Origin: Chloroflexota bacterium
GTDB lineage: Bacteria > Chloroflexota > Anaerolineae > Caldilineales > Caldilineaceae
Assembly: GCA_016199425.1 (NCBI GenBank)
Contig: JACQGT010000073.1
Span: 1-6,654 of the forward strand
Direction: 5' to 3'
Length of the DNA: 6,654 nucleotides
Part shown: piece by piece, positions 1 to 4,686 of the stretch
Layout: each line of letters starts with the position of its first letter
Numbering within the stretch: position 1 is the stretch's first letter
Position numbers and translations under genes: made by a program
Notes under the pieces: model-generated
What the model saw: the letters and a program-made list of their open reading frames with translations, nothing else
Told to the model about the DNA's origin: nothing
Database searches by the model: none

Positions 1-999
1 CAGCAGCCCGCCGCTGGTCTCCGCTTCCCAGAGCAGTGTGCGCTGGGCATCGCTGACCGTCGGCGCAAAGGTCACGTGCTGGCGGAAGTGTTCCGGGTTA
101 CGGGTGCTGCCCCGGGTCAGATAGCCCGCGGCGATGTAGGCAAATGCGCCGGGCAAGGCCGGAACTGCGGCGGCTTCTATGCGGAAACCCACGCCGGCTT
201 CGCGCCCGGCGGCCACGGCCATTTCGCTGGCGTGGCCCAGCAACCCAAAGCCGGTGATATCGGTGGCGCTGCGCACGCCGCCAGCCTGGGCCGCTTTGGC
301 CGCAGCCCGGTTCAGCCGAGACATTGACGCAATCGCCTCGTCCAGATGCTTCTGATCGATGTCTGGCTTGCCCTGGGCGCGGCGGGCCAGCCGGTGGGCG
401 CGACTTTCCCCCGCGCCGGTCAATTTGGCCGCGGTAGTGATGATGCCTGTGCCCAGGGGCTTTGTCAGGAAGAGACGGTCGCCCGCCCGCGCCCGGCCTT
501 TGCGCATCACCTGATCCGGGTGGATCAGACCGGTGACGCTCAGCCCGTAGAAGGGTTCCGGGTTGGTCACCGTATGTCCCCCGGCAACAGTCGCGCCGGC
601 TTCGCGCACTTTGGCCGCGCCGCCCGCAAATATCTGCGCCACCGTCTCCATGCCCAGTTCTTCGGGGAAACCGGCAATGTTCAGGCAGAAGAGTACATCG
701 CCCCCCATGGCGTAGACATCGCTCATGGCATTGGCCGCGGCAATCGCGCCGTAGAGCCAGGGGTCGTCCACAATCGGCGTGAAAAAGTCGGTGGTTTTGA
801 TGAGGGCGCGCTCGTCGTCCAGCCGGTAGACAGCCGCGTCATCCGGTTCGCCTAGCCCGATCAGTACATCCGGGTATTCATTTGCCGGGAATATCCCGGC
901 CAGTTGTCGCACGACCTGCGACAGTGTCCCTGGCGGGAGCTTGGACGCTCAACCCGCGCAGGCAACCATCGAAGTTAGAAGACGAGCATCGCTTGTCAT
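1..999 (-). CDS. selD: Selenide, water dikinase (selenophosphate synthetase), selenocysteine-containing, C-terminus cut by window edge
   Basis: SelD makes selenophosphate from selenide and ATP in the cytoplasm; this is the selenium donor for selenocysteine synthesis and for selenium-modified tRNA. Reading down from ATG 999 gives 333 codons with one in-frame TGA at codon 17. The N-terminus reads ACAG-U-ASK, matching the E. coli GCGCK region, so U17 and K20 sit exactly at the family's catalytic Cys/Sec17 and Lys20. Further family motifs follow: PDDAAVY (52-58), KTTDFF (68-73), AANAMSD (88-94), AGGHT (139-143), LTKPLG (178-183), TDITGFGLLGH (246-256) and ETSGGLL (327-333), where the window ends. 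E. coli SelD has 347 residues, so only the tail is missing. The start is chosen because AAAGGA lies 8 nt upstream and U17/K20 numbering then agrees with E. coli. No homologous residues precede it. The neighbour beyond the left edge is unseen. I am confident in the identity and in the Sec reading. Confidence 0.95.
895..937 (-). promoter_or_regulatory. Candidate bacterial SECIS element inside selD
   Basis: On the selD mRNA a perfect 7-bp stem (TGTCGCA / TGCGACA, 905-923) closes a GGUCG loop. The loop begins 33 nt after the UGA, within the spacing usual for bacterial SECIS elements. A lower helix (CCAG with CTGG, CCCG with CGGG, one bulged C) extends it across an asymmetric internal loop of six nt against one. 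The core GCAGGUC followed by UGC resembles the E. coli fdhF SECIS, whose GGUC loop is bound by SelB. No bulged U is seen in the upper stem, unlike fdhF. The pairing was done by eye. Confidence 0.85.
949..951 (-). other. In-frame UGA recoded as selenocysteine (Sec17 of SelD)
   Basis: TGA is codon 17 of selD, between GGT (Gly16) and GCG (Ala18). Homology to SelD continues without a frame change on both sides, and the position is the one where the family carries Cys or Sec. Sec-type SelD proteins are known in several bacteria. A nonsense mutation is unlikely because it would have to fall exactly on that codon and sit beside a SECIS-like hairpin. Confidence 0.93.
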
Positions 1000-1007
1000 G
1001 GCTCTGT

Positions 1008-1013
1008 TCCTTT
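1008..1013 (-). promoter_or_regulatory. Ribosome binding site of selD
   Basis: AAAGGA lies 8 nt before ATG 999 on the minus strand. It decides the start: the frame stays open upstream to about 1158, but that extension (MERVVCPIW...) has no SelD similarity and no comparable Shine-Dalgarno sequence was noticed for it. Confidence 0.75.
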
Positions 1014-1090
1014 GCAAACTCTCCGACCCACTGTTGGCGTTGGGACAGACCCATTGTAACACAGGGGACAGCACAAAACCGATTTGGGTG

Positions 1091-1143
1091 TGTCCAAAAT
1101 TCGTTGGATAGGTTGCCGGGGACCTGGCAACCCATATTGGACA
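1091..1143 (-). repeat. Nested inverted repeat in the selD upstream/leader region
   Basis: An outer pair TGTCCAA (1091-1097) and TTGGACA (1137-1143) encloses an inner perfect 7-bp pair GGTTGCC (1111-1117) and GGCAACC (1126-1132) with an 8-nt loop. If selD transcription begins upstream of 1143, the mRNA leader folds into this two-tier hairpin about 90 nt before the start codon. It has no T-run after it, so it looks like an operator or leader structure, not a terminator. The function is not known. Confidence 0.5.
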
Positions 1144-1166
1144 TACTACTCGCTCCACAACAAACT

Positions 1167-1278
1167 GTGCAGTGTGTTATATTTTCAAAAGATTTATATG
1201 GTTGCGAAATTGCCAAATGCACTTTATCCGACGTATACAGAAAAATTATTGTGCATTGTGCATAATGGACTGGTGCAG
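1167..1278. repeat. Cluster of five GTGCA motifs in an AT-rich intergenic stretch
   Basis: GTGCAG occurs at 1167-1172 and 1273-1278, GTGCAT at 1251-1256 and 1258-1263 as an immediate 7-bp direct repeat, and its reverse ATGCAC at 1217-1222. The stretch from about 1160 to 1270 is much more AT-rich than the surrounding genes, as expected for a promoter region. It may hold the selD promoter and regulator sites, but I see no clean -35/-10 pair facing selD. Confidence 0.3.
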
Positions 1279-1300
1279 CAGCCGTGGTAGACTCTATGTC

Positions 1301-1428
1301 AGATAGGACGGGTACGGGAGCTTCGTGGGGTAGTTCCCGAAGAAATGCCCACCTATTTCTCCATTCTGTGTTTCTCCGTTCTTCCCTCTTCTCGACCTGC
1401 GGTCCTGTATTTGCATAGGACCGCAGGT
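1301..1428 (+). ncRNA. Possible small structured RNA ending in a terminator-like hairpin
   Basis: This gene-free stretch can fold as a long interrupted hairpin: AGATAGG (1301-1307) with CCTATTT (1352-1358, one G-U), GGG (1310-1312) with CCC (1348-1350), and CGGGA (1315-1319) with TCCCG (1335-1339). A pyrimidine-rich single-stranded stretch follows, and then the 12-bp hairpin at 1395-1428. It does not match tRNA-Sec, SRP RNA, tmRNA or 6S RNA as I remember them, and no clear promoter precedes it. It could be the leader of an unseen transcript or chance pairing. Confidence 0.22.
1395..1428 (+). terminator. 12-bp perfect hairpin, probable intrinsic terminator or insulator
   Basis: ACCTGCGGTCCT (1395-1406) pairs perfectly with AGGACCGCAGGT (1417-1428) around a 10-nt loop. 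On the plus strand it is followed by TTTACCCTCTTTCT, a weak, interrupted T-run; on the minus strand no T-run follows. It lies about 90 bp upstream of the oxidoreductase promoter, so it would shield that gene from upstream transcription or end a small RNA. Confidence 0.5.
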
Positions 1429-1514
1429 TTACCCTCTTTCTACCAAAAAATTGATTCCGGGAATAGAGTGGCGAATCAGGCGTCTTCCGTCATCTTCCGA
1501 CGCCGGAGATCACT

Positions 1515-1543
1515 TTGACAACCACACACGCCACGCCTACAAT
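1515..1543 (+). promoter_or_regulatory. Near-consensus sigma-70 promoter for the oxidoreductase gene
   Basis: TTGACA (1515-1520) is a perfect -35 box, and TACAAT (1538-1543) follows after the optimal 17-bp spacer. The predicted start of transcription is near 1550, giving a leader of about 39 nt before ATG 1589. Its position also argues against the longer reading frame that opens at 1451, which would lie partly upstream of the promoter. Confidence 0.8.
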
Positions 1544-1577
1544 AGGACCGAACGATATCATCCAACCCCACCCCACC

Positions 1578-1582
1578 AGGAG
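1578..1582 (+). promoter_or_regulatory. Ribosome binding site of the oxidoreductase gene
   Basis: AGGAG lies 6 nt before ATG 1589 and fixes the start. The frame is open back to ATG 1451, but those 46 extra residues are His/Pro/Arg-rich with no family similarity. Confidence 0.85.
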
Positions 1583-1588
1583 AATCCC

Positions 1589-2749
1589 ATGTCCCACTAC
1601 CGCACTGCCATCATCGCCTGCGGGATGATCGCCCGGGTCCACGCCCGGGGCTGGCTGGGCGTCCCCGGTCAGCCGACCCGCATCGGGGCCATTGCCGACA
1701 CCAACCCGGACGCCCGGCGCGAATTTGGCGACTTCTTCGACGTACACGACGAACAGCGCTACGCAGACTATCGGGAGATGCTGGACAAAGAGCGCCCGGA
1801 TTTTGTGGACGTCTGCTCCTGGCATCAGCAGCACGCGGAGATGGTCATTGCGGCCGCGGCCCGGCGACCCAAAGCGATCATCTGCCAGAAGCCGATGGCA
1901 GTGGATTTGGGCGAAGCCGACGCAATGCTCACCGCCTGCGAGCGCAACGGCGTCAAACTCATCATCGCCTACCAGCGCCCCCATCACGCCACCTGGCAGA
2001 AAGCGCGGGAGATGATCCGCCAGGGCGTCATCGGCAAAGTGACGCAGGTGCAACTGGACGACGGGGGCAATCTCCTCAACACCAACTCCCACAACATCCG
2101 TCTGGCCCTCTTTCTGATGGACGAAGCCCAGGTGGAGTGGGTGTTGGGCGGGGTGGAGCGCACCACCGACCGGGTCGAACGGGGGCTGCCCGCGGAGGAT
2201 GCCTGTCTGGGGCTGGCGGGCTGTGACAACGGCGCCACGATTCTGATCCAGGGCAATCTGGTGCAGGGACTGGGCCAGGGCTGCCGGGTCATCGGCACAG
2301 AGGGAATGATGGAATTCGACACCACTCACCACCCGGACGACGCAATCCCCAGCGACGCGCCGATGTATGCGCCCGAAGGCCCCTCGGCCCGCTACAACTA
2401 CGAGATCGGCGTCGTGCGCTACCTCAACGCCACATCAGGCGGCTGGCAGACGGTGGACGCGCCCTGGTATGACTGTTGGAGCCACCAGTGCCAGGAGGCC
2501 ATCGACTGGGTGGAGGGGCGCATCGACAAGCCCATCAGCGGTGCGGAGCGGGCGCGGGCCGTGCAGGAGGTGATGATGGCCCTCTTCGAGTCGGCGCGCA
2601 AACGCCAGCGCATCTACCTGCCCCTGAAGACAAAAGTCAATCCGCTGAAGCTGATGGTGGAGAGCGGCGATCTGCCGGTGGAGTGGCCGGGGCGCTACGA
2701 GAGCCGGTCCCGCATTGTGCGCGGCGAGGCGATGTCCTGGCATGGGTAG
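1589..2749 (+). CDS. Gfo/Idh/MocA-family NAD(P)-dependent oxidoreductase
   Basis: This is a complete protein of 386 residues, a normal length for the family, which oxidises or reduces sugars, inositols and related polyols in the cytoplasm. The N-terminal Rossmann fold starts with YRTAIIACGMIARVH; the nucleotide-binding turn is ACGMIA (10-15). The family's EKP signature appears as QKP (100-102), keeping the catalytic-type Lys101 but replacing Glu with Gln. The C-terminal alpha/beta substrate domain follows, with NTNSHNIR (164-171) carrying a histidine near the usual active-site region, and a mid-domain GTEGMMEFD strand. The gene is monocistronic as far as seen, with its own promoter and a hairpin terminator after it. 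DegT-type aminotransferases, a remnant of which lies nearby, are common genomic partners of this family in amino-sugar pathways. The substrate cannot be told from sequence. Confidence 0.9.
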   Translation: MSHYRTAIIACGMIARVHARGWLGVPGQPTRIGAIADTNPDARREFGDFFDVHDEQRYADYREMLDKERPDFVDVCSWHQQHAEMVIAAAARRPKAIICQKPMAVDLGEADAMLTACERNGVKLIIAYQRPHHATWQKAREMIRQGVIGKVTQVQLDDGGNLLNTNSHNIRLALFLMDEAQVEWVLGGVERTTDRVERGLPAEDACLGLAGCDNGATILIQGNLVQGLGQGCRVIGTEGMMEFDTTHHPDDAIPSDAPMYAPEGPSARYNYEIGVVRYLNATSGGWQTVDAPWYDCWSHQCQEAIDWVEGRIDKPISGAERARAVQEVMMALFESARKRQRIYLPLKTKVNPLKLMVESGDLPVEWPGRYESRSRIVRGEAMSWHG

Positions 2750-2765
2750 GGGGAGGGAGAGTCAA

Positions 2766-2809
2766 ACCAATCAACCAATCAACGGGCATTCGTTGATTGG
2801 TTGATTGGT
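2766..2809. terminator. Bidirectional terminator built from TTGATTGG repeats
   Basis: A perfect 19-bp stem (2766-2784 with 2791-2809) closes a 6-nt loop GGCATT. The arms are tandem copies: CCAATCAA twice on the left and TTGATTGG twice on the right, with a third right-hand copy at 2812-2819 running into TTTTCCCC. It lies between the convergent oxidoreductase (ending 2749) and lipoprotein (ending 2828) genes, which is where a shared terminator is expected. T-runs are short on both sides. It may also be a copy of a dispersed repeat. Confidence 0.65.
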
Positions 2810-2827
2810 GGTTGATTGGTTTTCCCC

Positions 2828-4144
2828 TTACGGCATCCCCACATCCACCGAAATCCGGTCGATGTAATTGTTCGCCACCCCCACAAACTCGTGGATCAGC
2901 CCGCCCCACCAGAAGTTCGTGCCCACGGGCGGGCGCTCGTCCACCACAATACAGCCGCTCACCCGCCCGGCCTTGCCCGGCAGCAAATACCACTGCGCCA
3001 CCCCGTCGATGATACGCTTCTCCAGTTCGTTCTGGCTGCCAATGGCGAAACGGTAGGGGAAGTCCACGCCGGTGGTGTCGAAGTTGATGCCGAAGCGCCA
3101 GACACCGGCCTGTTGAAACCACTCTTTGTGGCCGTCGGCAGCCAGGGTGTTGTAGTTCTCGCTGAAGCGATACTCCTGCCCCGGCCAGGGTCCCGTCGTG
3201 CGGATGGGCACTGTCCCCTCATTGACCACCACCGCTTCAAAGCAGAGCTGCTCGCCCAGGGGCACGCTGACCACCCGGTTCATCTCCCCCTGCCAGTCGA
3301 TCTCCCCCTGAGCCACGTCGGCCCGGGGTTTACCCCCCTCGGCAATCGTCAGCTCGCTGACCACCCGCACCCGGTTGCCTGCCCGGTCCCGGGCCTCGCC
3401 CACAATCTGGTACGTCCCGTCGGGCGGCGGCTCCGCGTTCAGGTCCACGCCTCCTTCGTATCGGTATTCGTGATAGCCCTGCTTCTCCGGTTTCACCACA
3501 TTCGGCCCCTCGGCAATGTGAAATTTGCTGCCCGCTTTGGCCGGGTCCACCAGATAGACCTGCACCGCGTCCACATCTTTGGTCAGATAGTAGCTGATGC
3601 TCACCCAATCGTCGCGCAGACCGTCCTGATTGGGTCGAAAGACCTGGGGGACAACGGCGAAGTTGTGCAGTTCGGGGATTTCCGTGTCGCTGCCTTCCAG
3701 GGTAATCTGGCCGCTGACCTCCTGGCGGTTGCCGTTGTCCTCCACGGCTTCGATCACCCAGCGGTAGACCCCATCGGGCAGCACCCGGCTGAGAATCTCC
3801 ATACGCGAGCCGTTGCTCTCCACCACCTGCGTCTCGTCCACCACCCCGCCCCAAAGAACGTCGTAGTCGCCGGGGGAACGCCGGCGCTCCCGGCGAAAGT
3901 AGAAGCGTTCGCCATCGGCATTCTCAAAATAGATGCTCACATCTGCCGAGCGACGCAGGCTGTAGTGGATGGCCGTGGCGTCGGTATCCCCATCCGCATT
4001 GGGCGAAATGACCGCCGGCGCGACGGTCACGTTGCGCAGGAGGGGGCCGAAGCTCAAATCCAGCCGTCCGCAGCCGGCCAGAAGCAGAGCCAGGAAAATA
4101 AACCGCAAAGGGCGCAAAGAACAGCAAAGAAACCGAATTGGCAT
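2828..4144 (-). CDS. Lipoprotein with two FlgD-like Ig modules
   Basis: The 438-residue protein starts with a signal peptide (Arg-rich n-region, hydrophobic 15-24) and a lipobox LAGC at 22-25, so Cys25 is the likely lipid anchor and the protein sits outside the cytoplasmic membrane. Two related beta modules follow. The first has SPNADGDTDA (47-56) and LPDGVY (122-127); the second has RPNQDGLRDD (170-179) and PPDGTY (240-245). The P-N-x-D-G opening and DG-x-Y closing pattern are typical of FlgD-type Ig folds in secreted proteins. Residues 290-438 form a further beta-rich domain with Cys301 and Cys398, which I do not recognise. The gene faces the oxidoreductase gene convergently and follows the aminotransferase remnant after a 152-bp repeat-rich gap, so it need not be in that operon. 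The Shine-Dalgarno is weak (GGGG near 4150). The role is unknown; surface structure or polysaccharide binding is a guess. Confidence 0.82.
   Translation of the reverse strand: MPIRFLCCSLRPLRFIFLALLLAGCGRLDLSFGPLLRNVTVAPAVISPNADGDTDATAIHYSLRRSADVSIYFENADGERFYFRRERRRSPGDYDVLWGGVVDETQVVESNGSRMEILSRVLPDGVYRWVIEAVEDNGNRQEVSGQITLEGSDTEIPELHNFAVVPQVFRPNQDGLRDDWVSISYYLTKDVDAVQVYLVDPAKAGSKFHIAEGPNVVKPEKQGYHEYRYEGGVDLNAEPPPDGTYQIVGEARDRAGNRVRVVSELTIAEGGKPRADVAQGEIDWQGEMNRVVSVPLGEQLCFEAVVVNEGTVPIRTTGPWPGQEYRFSENYNTLAADGHKEWFQQAGVWRFGINFDTTGVDFPYRFAIGSQNELEKRIIDGVAQWYLLPGKAGRVSGCIVVDERPPVGTNFWWGGLIHEFVGVANNYIDRISVDVGMP
4105..4129. repeat. Three GCAAAG units overlapping the lipoprotein signal-peptide codons
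   Basis: GCAAAG occurs at 4105-4110, 4114-4119 and 4124-4129, spaced 9 and 10 bp. The run lies inside the first 14 codons of the lipoprotein gene and encodes part of its signal peptide on the minus strand. It belongs to the same style of short-period repeat as the array at 4215-4280. Confidence 0.55.
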
Positions 4145-4214
4145 GAATACCCCATCCGTCCATTAAGACACAAGCGAACAAGCGCGAGTCGCGCCGTGTT
4201 CTGGAAAAACGGAC

Positions 4215-4280
4215 ACGGATTGGCACGGATGTTTACGGATTCTCACGGACGCTATCCGCGAGAATCTGCGTTCATCTGCG
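4215..4280. repeat. Degenerate tandem repeats with an exact 10-bp period
   Basis: ACGGAT is found at 4215-4220, 4225-4230 and 4235-4240, with ACGGAC at 4245-4250, each exactly 10 bp apart. A second motif then continues in the same rhythm: ATCCGCG at 4254-4260 and ATCTGCG at 4264-4270 and 4274-4280. The bases between the cores vary. The array fills the gap between the aminotransferase remnant and the lipoprotein gene. I see no protein gene or clear terminator in that gap. Confidence 0.75.
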
Positions 4281-4296
4281 TCCCATATCTTCTCCC

Positions 4297-4674
4297 CTAC
4301 GCCAGCACGTCCAATACTTTATTCACCCCGTCGATCGTCTCTTCCATCTCCGCGTTGCTCAGCAGCGGGTTCACATTGAGCATCACCGCCCGGCCCAACA
4401 GGTCCAGGGAGCGGGGGCACATATCCGGCGCGTAGTCGATGGCCCGCTGCGCCCGCTTCACACCGACGGACACGACAAAGGCCTGCTCCAGCGCCTCCAC
4501 CTTCGATTCGCCGCCGCTGGGGCCGTAGAAGCGGAAGAGCCGTTTGGAGCGCAGCACTTCCAACACCGCGGCCTCCTCCTCGGCAATGATCATCCCGCCG
4601 GGAAACATCGGCGGGTCGGGCTGCTGGCGGGCGGGCACGCCGCCGTGGATGGCTAATTTTTGCGGGCTTGACAT
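4297..4674 (-). pseudogene. DegT/DnrJ/EryC1/StrS aminotransferase with the catalytic core deleted
   Basis: Intact members are PLP enzymes of roughly 370-420 residues that aminate keto-sugars or inositol derivatives. Here the frame has only 125 codons from ATG 4674. Residues 1-75 look like the family N-terminus (KLAIHGG, then the helix AEEEAAVLEVL, FRFYGPSGGESKVEALEQAF and VGVKRA). Residues about 77-125 look like the C-terminus (RAIDYAPDMCPRSLDLLGRAV, ending in EMEETIDGVNKVLDVLA). The roughly 250-280 residues between, including the PLP-binding lysine, are missing. The junction falls near 4440-4455 and is in frame. Start choice: AAAGGG (4681-4686) precedes ATG 4674 by 6 nt; a TTG at 4689 is in frame but less likely. 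It follows the membrane protein gene by 11 nt, so the two were probably one operon. The remnant cannot be an active transaminase. Confidence 0.8.
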
Positions 4675-4680
4675 AGGATT

Positions 4681-4686
4681 CCCTTT
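4681..4686 (-). promoter_or_regulatory. Ribosome binding site overlapping the upstream stop codon
   Basis: AAAGGG lies 6 nt before ATG 4674 and overlaps the TGA stop (4686-4688) of the membrane protein gene, reading TGAAAGGG. This arrangement suggests translational coupling, preserved although the downstream gene is broken. Confidence 0.6.

Noticed and set aside
346..855. Plus-strand open frame of 169 codons
   Set aside because: It is the antisense shadow of selD; the minus strand carries unmistakable family motifs throughout this interval.
949..951. TGA as a nonsense mutation making selD a pseudogene
   Set aside because: It falls exactly on the Sec/Cys catalytic codon, the frame is intact for the remaining 316 codons, and a SECIS-like hairpin follows at proper distance.
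1052..1057. TACAAT on the minus strand as the selD -10 box
   Set aside because: No -35-like hexamer lies 16-18 bp upstream, so the match alone is not convincing.
878..1265. Open frames on both strands (114 and 127 codons) across the selD start and leader
   Set aside because: They are Cys/Trp/Arg-rich without family similarity, overlap selD or its leader, and have no supporting ribosome binding site that I could see.
1451..1588. Longer N-terminus for the oxidoreductase starting at ATG 1451
   Set aside because: The promoter at 1515-1543 lies inside it, the added residues are low-complexity, and AGGAG with 6-nt spacing marks ATG 1589.
1000..1588. tRNA-Sec (selC) gene beside selD
   Set aside because: I looked for a TCA anticodon arm, a GGTTCGA T-loop and a long variable arm on both strands and found none.
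1490..2332. Minus-strand open frame of 280 codons opposite the oxidoreductase
   Set aside because: High GC content produces long antisense frames; this one has no domain similarity and the plus frame is clearly a family member.
2816..4435. Plus-strand open frame of 539 codons opposite the lipoprotein gene
   Set aside because: Its His/Pro/Val-rich composition is that of an antisense shadow, and the minus strand has a lipobox and repeated Ig modules.
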